39,594 nucleotides of DNA from Clostridium ihumii AP5. GTDB lineage: Bacteria; Bacillota; Clostridia; Clostridiales; Clostridiaceae. The notes under the pieces were generated by a model. The model searched no databases, was not told where the DNA came from, and saw only the letters and a program-made list of their open reading frames with translations. Shown here one piece after another: positions 9,860-17,683 of the stretch. The stretch covers positions 1-39,594 of the forward strand of contig NZ_CCAT010000052.1 in the NCBI RefSeq assembly GCF_000612845.1, written 5' to 3'. Position numbers and translations under genes: made by a program. Positions within the stretch are counted from its first letter, which is position 1; each line of letters begins with the position of its first letter.

Positions 9860-10564
9860 ATGAATGCTATAATTTTAGCCGCAGGAAGAGGAACACGAAT
9901 GGGGGATGTAACTGATACTGTTCCTAAACCATTGGTTAGGGTAAATGGAAAACCAATAATTGAAACACAAATTCAATGTTTACATGAAAAAGGAATTAAG
10001 AACATTATTGTCATTGTTGGTTATCTAAAAGAAAAATTTTATTATTTAAAGGAAAAGTATGAAGTTGAATTTGTTGAAAATGATAGATTTGGTGAGTTTA
10101 ACAATATATATAGTATGTATTTAGCTAAGAATTACTTAGAAGATTCATATGTACTTGAGGGAGATGTATTTATAAATAATAATTTTATAGATGAAAACAT
10201 AAGTGAATCTAAGTATTTCTCAGTTTGCAAGGAAAAATTTTTAAATGAATGGGTTATAATAACTGACAAGCAAGATAAGGTAGTAGATGTTGATATTAGA
10301 GATGGCAGCTGTGAACATATACTATCAGGTATTTGTCATTTATCTAAAAACGATGGATTGATTGTAGGAAAGTTAATAGAAGAAAAAATTAAAAGTGGAA
10401 AATTTGAAGGTTTATATTGGGATAATGTTGTAGTTGATAATTTAAAAAGTTTAAATTTAAAAATTCAAAGATTAAAATCAAATGATTGCTTTGAGATAGA
10501 TACTTTCAATGAATTAAAAGAAGTTGAAGAATACTTAATTAATGGAGAAAAGACTAATGAATAA
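9860..10564 (+). CDS. licC: CTP:phosphocholine cytidylyltransferase-like protein
   Basis: A 234-residue nucleotidyltransferase. It opens with the family signature MNAIILAAGRGTRMG followed by PKPLVRVNGKPI, which binds the nucleotide. The match to pneumococcal LicC is closer than the general family: IIVIVGYLKEKFYYLKEKY, NIYSMYLAKNYL, NEWVII, LYWDNVV and the tail CFEIDTFNELKEVEEYL recall LicC segments in order. LicC makes CDP-choline from CTP and phosphocholine in the cytoplasm. The downstream gene is a LicA-like kinase, which supports this role. A GGGGAGG site lies 8 nt before the ATG. Another phosphorylated amino alcohol, such as phosphoethanolamine, is possible as substrate. I do not see the transferase LicD or the choline importer LicB in the window. 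Confidence 0.85.
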   Translation: MNAIILAAGRGTRMGDVTDTVPKPLVRVNGKPIIETQIQCLHEKGIKNIIVIVGYLKEKFYYLKEKYEVEFVENDRFGEFNNIYSMYLAKNYLEDSYVLEGDVFINNNFIDENISESKYFSVCKEKFLNEWVIITDKQDKVVDVDIRDGSCEHILSGICHLSKNDGLIVGKLIEEKIKSGKFEGLYWDNVVVDNLKSLNLKIQRLKSNDCFEIDTFNELKEVEEYLINGEKTNE

Positions 10565-11432
10565 TAGTGAAATAGAAAAATTATTAAAACAATTAATTCC
10601 TAATGTAAATTCAAATTATTATATAGAGTGTCAGGGTGGAGGGTTAACAAATAACAATTACAAAGTAAGTATCAACAATGATTGTTATGTATTGAGAATA
10701 ATAAAGAAAAGCTCTGAGAAAATGATTAATAGATTAGATGAATGTAAGAACAATAAAATAGCTGAAAAACTAGGTATAGATAGAAGTTATTTTATTATTA
10801 GAGAAGATGGCACAAAGTTAAGTAAGTTTTTAGGTGATGGAACAACATTAAGAGATGTTGATTTCAAAGAAGAAAAAATTTTAATAAAATTATGTAAAGA
10901 GCTTAGAAAATTACATAATTCAGGTGAAAAATTTGAAAATAAATTTAGCCCTATAGAAATAATAATTAAATATGAAAATATTTTAAAAGCAAGTAATTGG
11001 GTGTTTTACAAAGATTACTTAGAAATAAGGAAAAAAATTATTAAGTTATTAAATTTGTTATCTAATATAGGGGTAAATGAAGTACCATGTCATAATGATT
11101 TAGTGCCAGAAAATTGTATTATACATGATGAAGAAATATCATTAATTGATTGGGAATACAGCGGGATGAATGATTTTATGTGGGATTTAGCATCATTTTC
11201 TATAGAATGTGAATTTAATGAAGAAGAGGACTTAAAGTTATTGAATACTTATTTTAATGGTGATATACCAAGTGAATATAAAATGAAATTAAATATTTAT
11301 AAAGTATTACAAGATTTTATATGGAGTATATGGGGAAATGTAAAAGTTATTGAAGGGGAAGAATTTTCAGAATATGCATTTCGAAGATATGATAGATGTA
11401 AACATGGTATAAAAAATATGAAGATAAACTAA
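10557..11432 (+). CDS. licA: Choline kinase-like phosphotransferase
   Basis: A 291-residue APH-fold kinase of the choline/ethanolamine kinase group. The catalytic loop reads CHNDLVPENCIIHDE, and the metal-binding segment that follows is LIDWEYSGMNDFMWDLASF, the characteristic LicA/choline kinase pattern. It should phosphorylate choline with ATP to supply phosphocholine to the preceding cytidylyltransferase. The ATG at 10557 overlaps the end of licC (ATGAATAA), and GGAGAAAAG at 10544-10552 serves as binding site. An in-frame ATG at 10542 would give 5 more residues but lacks a site. The pair is translationally coupled. Ethanolamine is an alternative substrate. Confidence 0.85.
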   Translation: MNNSEIEKLLKQLIPNVNSNYYIECQGGGLTNNNYKVSINNDCYVLRIIKKSSEKMINRLDECKNNKIAEKLGIDRSYFIIREDGTKLSKFLGDGTTLRDVDFKEEKILIKLCKELRKLHNSGEKFENKFSPIEIIIKYENILKASNWVFYKDYLEIRKKIIKLLNLLSNIGVNEVPCHNDLVPENCIIHDEEISLIDWEYSGMNDFMWDLASFSIECEFNEEEDLKLLNTYFNGDIPSEYKMKLNIYKVLQDFIWSIWGNVKVIEGEEFSEYAFRRYDRCKHGIKNMKIN

Positions 11433-11446
11433 ATAGGAGAATTAAA

Positions 11447-12106
11447 ATGTTTGAGGTTGAGAAATTAGCAAAAAAAATGTAAAAAAAATATAGAATAAGG
11501 CAATATAGAGCAAGCAAGAATAGATTTAGGGGAATATGAAAAAATAAACCCCAAAGATATGGAAGTTCATTGCATGAAATCCATAATAGAATTTTTAAGT
11601 GGAAATTATAATAGAGCAGAAGAAATTTTAACAAATATATATAACAAGTATGAATTCAATTTTGATATAAATTATAATTTAGGTGTTATTAATGTATATC
11701 AAAATGATTATAAAGTTGCTATAAAATATTTAATTAAAGCACTTTTTATAGATTCTAGCAAAAGTGATATGGTGCAAGAAATGATTTACAACATACCTGA
11801 AGAATGTTTAAGTGAAGAAGACCTTGAAATTGAAAAAGAAAAAATGTTAGCAGATTTTTCAAATTACAAAAAAGTTTTTCCAAGAATAAATAAAACAGAG
11901 TCATACATAGGGAAAAAATAGAAGTAGATGAAAAATCATATTATTGTGGTATGTACAATTACTATTTTCCTGAAAGAGATGGAATATTATTTGAATATGA
12001 AAATAATGTCATGAAGTTACTTAAAACAGAAATACTTCAATGAAAAGAAGAAAGAAACTTAGAGTTTAAAGTAAAAAATAAAGATATATTACCTATAATG
12101 AAATAA
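11447..12106 (+). pseudogene. Decayed TPR-module protein gene
   Basis: A gene-like stretch with TAGGAGA and ATG at 11447 that is broken at least four times. The first frame stops after 11 codons beside an A8 run. Translation then continues in the +1 frame, past a TAA in GAA-TAA-GGC, as GNIEQARIDLGEYEKIN and on to SYIGKK. It shifts again in the A6 run at 11913-11918, resumes as IEVDEKSYYCGMYNYYFPER, meets a TGA, and ends as NLEFKVKNKDILPIMK at 12106. The first half is clearly the TPR module shared with the genes at 5977, 13498 and 17684; the second half is not recognised. The open stretch 11559-11921 (120 codons) is the longest remnant. Two frameshifts lie in A-runs, so slipped-strand switching is conceivable, but the two extra stops argue for decay. 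Confidence 0.8.
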
Positions 12107-12120
12107 AGTTTAGAAGATAT

Positions 12121-12170
12121 AATATATAGAAAGAAGTCAAGGAAAACCCTTGACTTCTTTCTATATATTT
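12121..12170. terminator. Strong intrinsic terminator, 22-bp perfect stem
   Basis: Arms 12121-12142 and 12148-12169 are perfect reverse complements of 22 nt with a 5-nt loop. The A-rich left and T-rich right ends would work for both strands. It closes the licC-licA-pseudogene unit. The rest of the gap up to flagellin 2 (12171-12491) is A/T-rich and holds the sigma-28 promoter and the leader hairpin listed separately. Confidence 0.9.
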
Positions 12171-12402
12171 CAAAATAAAATTGTTAAGTGGTTCTAATTT
12201 TTGTATGATTTTAGCATATAATCACAATTAAATATAAGATTAATTTGAACTGAAAAATATAAATAAAAGATTTAGAATATGAAAATTAAAGCATTTTTAT
12301 TACAAAAATCAACAAATAATAGTATATATTTATTTGTAAACATAAAAATTTACGACGAATTTTAATATAAAAATAATTATAAAAAAATATTTAAATAAAG
12401 TA

Positions 12403-12428
12403 TAAAGTTTTAAATTAAGGTACGATAT
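12403..12428 (+). promoter_or_regulatory. Sigma-28 (SigD) promoter of flagellin 2
   Basis: TAAA at 12403-12406, 14-nt spacer, and TACGATAT at 12421-12428 match the flagellar sigma consensus TAAA-N14-16-GCCGATAT (all four in -35, six of eight in -10). The start of transcription would be near 12435, giving a leader of roughly 57 nt. Confidence 0.75.
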
Positions 12429-12450
12429 TTATAATATAAATAAATTAAAA

Positions 12451-12484
12451 AAGTACATGGATGTACTTGATAAATCAGGGAGGA
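12451..12484 (+). promoter_or_regulatory. CsrA-type leader hairpin and GGA Shine-Dalgarno of flagellin 2
   Basis: The leader folds into AAGUAC (12451-12456) / GUACUU (12463-12468) with hexaloop AUGGAU, presenting GGA. GUACAUGGAUGU (12453-12464) matches the CsrA SELEX consensus RUACARGGAUGU at 11 of 12 positions. About 20 nt downstream the Shine-Dalgarno GGGAGGA (12478-12484) gives a second GGA. In Bacillus subtilis CsrA represses hag by binding two such leader sites, relieved by FliW. The function here is inferred from sequence. Confidence 0.7.
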
Positions 12485-12491
12485 ATATATT

Positions 12492-13310
12492 ATGATAATT
12501 AATCACAATATGAATGCATTAAATGCACACAGAAACATGGGAGCTAACACAACTCAAGCAGGAAAATCTATGGAGAAACTTTCTTCAGGATTAAGAATTA
12601 ACAGAGCTGGAGATGATGCAGCTGGTCTTGCAATCTCAGAAAAAATGAGAGGACAAATCAGAGGATTAGATCAAGCTTCAAGAAATGCACAAGATGGTAT
12701 TTCTATGATTCAAACTGCAGAAGGTGCACTTCAAGAAACACATTCAATACTTCAAAGAATGAGAGAAATATCTGTTCAAGCAGCAAATGATACAAACACT
12801 GCAGACGATAGAACAAGAATAAAAGAAGAGATGGATGCATTATCTTCAGAAGTAGATAGAATATCTAAAGATACTGAATTCAATACTCAAAAATTATTAA
12901 CAGGAACATTTACAGGAAAGAGTATTCAAGTTGGTGCTAATAAAGACCAAGCTATAAAATTCTCTGTAGGAAATATGAGCGCAGCGAGCTTAGGAGTTGC
13001 ATCAGGAAGTTTAGTGGTATCATCAGCAAGTAGTGCAAACAAGGCTATTAGTAGTGTAAATAAAGCTATAAATACAGTTTCAGCACAAAGATCTAAACTT
13101 GGAGCACTTCAAAACAGATTAGAACATACTATAAATAACTTAAACACATCAAGTGAAAACTTAACAGCAGCAGAATCAAGAATAAGAGATGTTGATATGG
13201 CTAAAGAGATGATGAACTTCTCTAAAAACAACATACTTCAACAAGCTGCTCAATCAATGCTTGCACAAGCTAACCAACAACCACAAGGTGTTTTACAATT
13301 ATTAAGATAG
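12492..13310 (+). CDS. Flagellin 2 (structural filament protein)
   Basis: A 272-residue flagellin with the same conserved ends as flagellin 1 (MIINHNMNALNAHRNM, LSSGLRINRAGDDAAGL, QQPQGVLQLLR) and a different centre. Unlike flagellin 1 it has no cysteine. A Ser-rich patch around residues 163-190 (LGVASGSLVVSSASSANKAI) lies in the region that is surface-exposed in filaments and is the best O-glycosylation candidate in the window. A GGGAGG site stands 8 nt before the ATG. It has the complete regulatory set of a major flagellin: a sigma-28 promoter, a CsrA-type leader and a terminator at 13371. It may therefore be the main filament protein, with flagellin 1 a variant; the order of expression cannot be told from sequence. 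Confidence 0.97.
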   Translation: MIINHNMNALNAHRNMGANTTQAGKSMEKLSSGLRINRAGDDAAGLAISEKMRGQIRGLDQASRNAQDGISMIQTAEGALQETHSILQRMREISVQAANDTNTADDRTRIKEEMDALSSEVDRISKDTEFNTQKLLTGTFTGKSIQVGANKDQAIKFSVGNMSAASLGVASGSLVVSSASSANKAISSVNKAINTVSAQRSKLGALQNRLEHTINNLNTSSENLTAAESRIRDVDMAKEMMNFSKNNILQQAAQSMLAQANQQPQGVLQLLR

Positions 13311-13370
13311 TATAAGATTAAATTTAAAAACTTTATATTGAATTTAGTTTAAATAATACAATCTAAGTAT

Positions 13371-13398
13371 AAAAAGTCGAGAGTTTTCTCGACTTTTT
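13371..13398 (+). terminator. Intrinsic terminator after flagellin 2
   Basis: A perfect 12-bp stem (AAAAAGTCGAGA with TCTCGACTTTTT) with a GTTT loop and a T-rich tail, 61 nt after the stop codon. Confidence 0.9.
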
Positions 13399-13497
13399 CT
13401 AAATTATAATATGTGGATAAATTTACTTAAGCTTGAATATTTATAGATTAAAGTTTAAAAATAGATAATTTTTAGTGTTGAAAGGATGGATATTTAA

Positions 13498-15552
13498 ATG
13501 AAATTAAGTATATGTATGATGATAAAAAATGAAGAAAAATATTTAGATGAATGTTTATGTAGTTTATCTCAATTAAATTGTAATTTAGATACAGAACTAA
13601 TAGTAGTTGATACTGGTTCTACTGATAGCTCTGTTGAAATAGCAAAGAAATATACAAATAATGTGTATTTTCATAAATGGAATAATAATTTTTCAGAGAT
13701 GAGAAATATAACTATAGATTATGCAACTGGTGATTGGATACTTATAATAGATGGTGATGAAGTTTTAAAAAGTGTAGATGAAATTATTAATTTTTTAACT
13801 TCAGAAAATGAAAAAATATATAATACAGCAACATTAATAGTAAAAAATCTTTCTAATGAAAATGATTTAGAAACATATCAAGAGGCTAACTCATGTAGAT
13901 TATTTAGAAATACAGAAGAATTTAAATATTCAGGTGCAGTTCATAATATTCCAATACATTTAAATCCAATAATAAATTTACAAGATTCTATAATACATTA
14001 CGGATATGTAAATAATAAAGAATTAATGGAAAGAAAATTTCAAAGAACTGCTACTTTATTAAAAGAAGAATTAAAAAAAGATCCCAAAAACATATATTAT
14101 TGGTATCAATTATCTGTTTCATATACGATGTATGGAAAATATGATGAAGCCTTTAATTATATAGAAAAAGCATATAAATTAATAAAAAATGAAAAGATTA
14201 ATATACAATTAGAAAATATGGCTGTATATGTTCAATATACATTTATAGCATTACAGATTAAGAAATACAGGGAATGTGAAAATGTAGCAAATGAAGGTAT
14301 TAAGAAAAGTAAAAAGTATTTAGACTTATTTTTCAACTTAGCTACAGCACAAGCGCTTTTGGAAAAATACTCTTTAAGTATAAATAGCTATAAAATGTAT
14401 TTTGAAGCAGTTAATAGATACAATAATAACGATAATATAGATAAATCTATTATTCATTATTCATTTAAGAGACAAGATGAAGCATATAGTAATGTAATTT
14501 TTATGTACACTAAGGCAAATCAATATAATGAAGGAATAGAATTGGCTTTAAATATAGATGATAATAAATTACTTAGAAAATGTTTAAAAAATACAATAAA
14601 CATGATAATTATAAATAATGATTATGAATCATTAAAGAAATTAAAAGATAAATATGTAATTGATAAAAATACATATTTTGAATTTTGTAAAAGATTAGAG
14701 GAAGTTATAAGTGCTCATAAGGAAAAAGAAAAAGATATATTAGATATATTTAAAAGTGAAAACAATTCTTATGGAATACTTTGTAAAGCGAGACTAAAAA
14801 TTTATGAAAATAATTTTGAAATAGAAGAAAATGAACTTGAAGAAATATGTAAAGTGAATTTCAAAGAATTACCGAATTACTTTGGTGATATAATGTATTT
14901 TTTAATAAAATGTAAAATTGACTTAAGTGAAGTGATTTTTGTACGTGAAAGTGTATTATTGTCCTTTATAGATTATATAAGTTCTAGATATTATAATCTG
15001 CAAAAAGATATATATGAATATTTAACTTGTGTAAATACAGAAACATTGCAATCTTATAAAATTAATAGGAACTTAGCAAGATTCATAATTACTCAAGAAA
15101 AAATAAATGATGAATATAAAGAAGATATAATATATAAATATTTAGATGAATCATGGGAGTACCTAAATTATATATATAATCCTGAGATTATTGAACTTGG
15201 TTTAGTTGATGAATTAAAAACTGATGAAGATGAAGGTATATTTTATATATACAAAGCAATAAAGAATAAAGAAAATGAAATTGAATATTTGGAAAATTTA
15301 AGAAAATCATTACAAATATGTAATTATTTAAAAAATGTAGTTGACTTTCTTAAGTGTCAGAGTAAAAGCAATTTATTAAATGAAGAAATGAATAAATATA
15401 AAGTCCAAGTAAAAAATACAATAGAAAATTTAATTTGTGACAAAAAATATAATGAAGCAAAAGAAATTATTGAACAATATGAACAGATTGTTCAAGATGA
15501 TATAGAAATACTAAAGTTAAAATCCAATATAATGATTTTAGAACTTCAATAA
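13498..15552 (+). CDS. GT2 glycosyltransferase with TPR repeats (3)
   Basis: A 684-residue GT2-TPR enzyme and the third of its kind here. The start MKLSICMMIKNEEKYLDECL, the nucleotide-binding segment VVDTGSTDSS and the acidic motif D85-G-D87-E identify the catalytic domain (about 1-195). TPR-like helices follow from about 198 (IYYWYQLSVSYTMYGKYDEA). The last 45 residues (from KNTIENLICDKKYNEAKEII) are the first half of the TPR module that occurs complete in the 5977 protein; the protein stops abruptly after NIMILELQ, so the C-terminus looks truncated or recombined. AAAGGATGG precedes the ATG. It is the first gene of a glycan operon reaching to 19622. Acceptor and sugar are unknown. Confidence 0.9.
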   Translation: MKLSICMMIKNEEKYLDECLCSLSQLNCNLDTELIVVDTGSTDSSVEIAKKYTNNVYFHKWNNNFSEMRNITIDYATGDWILIIDGDEVLKSVDEIINFLTSENEKIYNTATLIVKNLSNENDLETYQEANSCRLFRNTEEFKYSGAVHNIPIHLNPIINLQDSIIHYGYVNNKELMERKFQRTATLLKEELKKDPKNIYYWYQLSVSYTMYGKYDEAFNYIEKAYKLIKNEKINIQLENMAVYVQYTFIALQIKKYRECENVANEGIKKSKKYLDLFFNLATAQALLEKYSLSINSYKMYFEAVNRYNNNDNIDKSIIHYSFKRQDEAYSNVIFMYTKANQYNEGIELALNIDDNKLLRKCLKNTINMIIINNDYESLKKLKDKYVIDKNTYFEFCKRLEEVISAHKEKEKDILDIFKSENNSYGILCKARLKIYENNFEIEENELEEICKVNFKELPNYFGDIMYFLIKCKIDLSEVIFVRESVLLSFIDYISSRYYNLQKDIYEYLTCVNTETLQSYKINRNLARFIITQEKINDEYKEDIIYKYLDESWEYLNYIYNPEIIELGLVDELKTDEDEGIFYIYKAIKNKENEIEYLENLRKSLQICNYLKNVVDFLKCQSKSNLLNEEMNKYKVQVKNTIENLICDKKYNEAKEIIEQYEQIVQDDIEILKLKSNIMILELQ

Positions 15553-15603
15553 TTTGAAGAGAATATGATGAATTAAAAATAATAGATAAGCAGGTGAATA
15601 TTA

Positions 15604-16572
15604 ATGATAAAAGATAAAAGAATTTTATTAACAGGTGGAGCAGGATTTATAGGAACAAGATTATGTGATATTTTATGTAAGGATAACAATGTAGTGTTAT
15701 TCGACAACTTAGATAGAAATTCAATTAAGAATACGAACTTATTGGAAAATGATAATGTAACTTTAATAAAAGGAGATATATTAAATAGTGAAGATTTAAA
15801 AAAATGTGTTAATGAATTTAAACCTAACATTGTAATTCATTTAGCGGCAGTTGCAGGAATAGATACAGTAATAAAAAATCCAGTTAAAACTATGAAAGTT
15901 AATATGGTGGGTACATATAATTTATTAGAAGCATTAACTTCAAATTTAGATAACTTAGAAAAAGTAATAGATTTTTCTACATCAGAAGTATTTGGGACTT
16001 ATGCATATAAAGTCAATGAATCATCTTCAACTAATTTAGCACCAGTAGGAGAAGCAAGATGGACATATTCTGTTTCTAAGTTAGCAGCAGAACATTTGTC
16101 ACATGCATATTATAAGGAATATAATATGCCAATTGTTACTGTAAGACCATTTAATGTTTATGGGCCAGGACAAGTTGGAGAAGGGGCTATACATCAATTT
16201 GTAAAAAGAGCTATAAATAATGAAGAAATTCAAATTCATGGAGATGGAGACCAAATAAGATCATGGTGTTATATAGATGATTTTGTTCAAGGAATAATGT
16301 TATGTCTAGAAAAGAGTGAATCAATAGGAAATGCATTCAATATAGGCAATCCTAAAGGAACAATAACTATAGGAATGTTAGCTCAGCTTGTAAAAAGTAT
16401 TTCAAATTCAAATTCAAATATAAAATATGTAGATAAAAATTATGTAGATGTAGAATTAAGAATACCAAGCATAGATAAAGCAAAAGAAATATTAGGATTT
16501 AACCCAGAGTATGATTTAAATGCTGGATTAATGAAGACAATTGAATGGTATAGAGAGAAAAATAATGATTAA
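15604..16572 (+). CDS. NAD-dependent NDP-sugar epimerase/dehydratase (extended SDR)
   Basis: A 322-residue extended short-chain dehydrogenase acting on a nucleotide sugar. The NAD site is LLTGGAGFIGTRL (residues 8-20), the catalytic residues are S125-T126-S127-E128 and Y155-x3-K159, and RPFNVYGPGQ and IRSWCYIDDFVQG are typical substrate-domain motifs. The STSEVFG form with a glutamate is shared by NDP-sugar 4,6-dehydratases and UDP-glucuronate decarboxylases rather than simple epimerases. The next gene is a sugar aminotransferase, overlapping by 8 bp, so this enzyme probably makes the keto-sugar that is aminated. The exact sugar cannot be fixed from sequence. AGGTGA precedes the ATG. Confidence 0.88.
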   Translation: MIKDKRILLTGGAGFIGTRLCDILCKDNNVVLFDNLDRNSIKNTNLLENDNVTLIKGDILNSEDLKKCVNEFKPNIVIHLAAVAGIDTVIKNPVKTMKVNMVGTYNLLEALTSNLDNLEKVIDFSTSEVFGTYAYKVNESSSTNLAPVGEARWTYSVSKLAAEHLSHAYYKEYNMPIVTVRPFNVYGPGQVGEGAIHQFVKRAINNEEIQIHGDGDQIRSWCYIDDFVQGIMLCLEKSESIGNAFNIGNPKGTITIGMLAQLVKSISNSNSNIKYVDKNYVDVELRIPSIDKAKEILGFNPEYDLNAGLMKTIEWYREKNND

Positions 16573-17656
16573 ACTTTGTATTCCTGAAATTGGCTTAGAT
16601 GAAATAAATGCAATTAAAGAAGTGCTTGAATCTGGTATGCTTGTTCAAGGTGAAAAAGTATTTGAATTTGAAAAAAAAATAGAAAAATATTTAAATGTAA
16701 AAAATGCAATAGCTGTTTCAAGTGGTACAGCAGCATTACATTTAAGCTTAATGGCTTTAGGGGTAAAATCTGAAGATGAGGTTATTGTGCCAGATTTCAC
16801 ATTTCCAGCAACAGCTAACGTTGTGGAAAGTGTAGGGGCAAATTGTAAATTTGTAGATATAAACCTAGAATCATTTTGTATAGATGTGGATAAAATAGAA
16901 GAAAAAATAACGAATAAAACTAAAGTTATAATGCCAGTCCAAGAATTTGGACAATCATCAGATATGGATAAAATAGTTGAATTAGCTAAGAAATATAATT
17001 TAAAAATAATTGAAGATGCAGCATGTGCTTTAGGTACAGAATATAAAGGGAAAAAGGTTGGAACAATTGGTGATTTAGGATGTTTTAGTCTACATCCAAG
17101 AAAAGCTATAACAACTGGAGAGGGTGGCATAATTGTAACTAATGATGATAAGTTAGCAGAAAAAGTTAGAATACTAAGAAATCATGGAATTAGTTATGAA
17201 AATGGGAAGGCGGAATTTGTTTCTGCTGGATTGAATTATAGGATGACAGATATTCAAGGGGCTATGGCTTTAATTCAAATAGGAAAGCTAGAAAAAATAA
17301 ATGAAAAAAGAAAAGAATTGGCAGAATATTACAATGAAGTTTTGAAGAAGATAAAATCAATTAAGATACCTAAAGAAGAGTGTTATGGTAAGCATGTGTG
17401 GCAAACATACCACATATTAGTGCAAAGTGATATTGATAGAAACAAACTTATAAATGATTTGAGAGAAAATGGAATAGAAGCTAATTTTGGTGCATATGCA
17501 GTTCATAATCAACATTATTATAAAAATAAGTATCAAATAGATGGTTTGGAGAATTCAGTTTATGCATATGAAAAAGGTATAGCATTGCCACTTTATGCAA
17601 AGTTGGATAAGAGTGAAATAAAATATATAGGAGATACCTTAGAAAAACTGTTATAA
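16565..17656 (+). CDS. DegT/DnrJ/EryC1 family sugar aminotransferase
   Basis: A 363-residue PLP-dependent aminotransferase that transfers an amino group, usually from glutamate, to a keto-sugar nucleotide. SSGTAALHLSL binds the cofactor phosphate, IIEDAACALGTEYKGKKVG carries the aspartate for the PLP pyridine, and K180 in SLHPRKAITTGEGG is the Schiff-base lysine. I start at ATG 16565, where ATGATTAA overlaps the stop of the dehydratase; a longer frame from 16541 would run through the upstream gene and has no binding site. It acts after the upstream dehydratase. It might also serve the Gfo/Idh/MocA dehydrogenase at 22046, which needs an aminotransferase and has none beside it. Confidence 0.9.
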   Translation: MIKLCIPEIGLDEINAIKEVLESGMLVQGEKVFEFEKKIEKYLNVKNAIAVSSGTAALHLSLMALGVKSEDEVIVPDFTFPATANVVESVGANCKFVDINLESFCIDVDKIEEKITNKTKVIMPVQEFGQSSDMDKIVELAKKYNLKIIEDAACALGTEYKGKKVGTIGDLGCFSLHPRKAITTGEGGIIVTNDDKLAEKVRILRNHGISYENGKAEFVSAGLNYRMTDIQGAMALIQIGKLEKINEKRKELAEYYNEVLKKIKSIKIPKEECYGKHVWQTYHILVQSDIDRNKLINDLRENGIEANFGAYAVHNQHYYKNKYQIDGLENSVYAYEKGIALPLYAKLDKSEIKYIGDTLEKLL

Positions 17657-17683
17657 AAATAATTAATTATAAGAGGTATGTAT

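Noticed and set aside
11559-11921. A separate 120-residue TPR protein
   Set aside because: Its start has no binding site and homology continues in other frames on both sides, so it is a fragment of the pseudogene at 11447-12106.
16645-17130. 161-codon minus-strand frame inside the aminotransferase
   Set aside because: Opposite to an unmistakable PLP enzyme with intact motifs; no binding site and no recognisable product.
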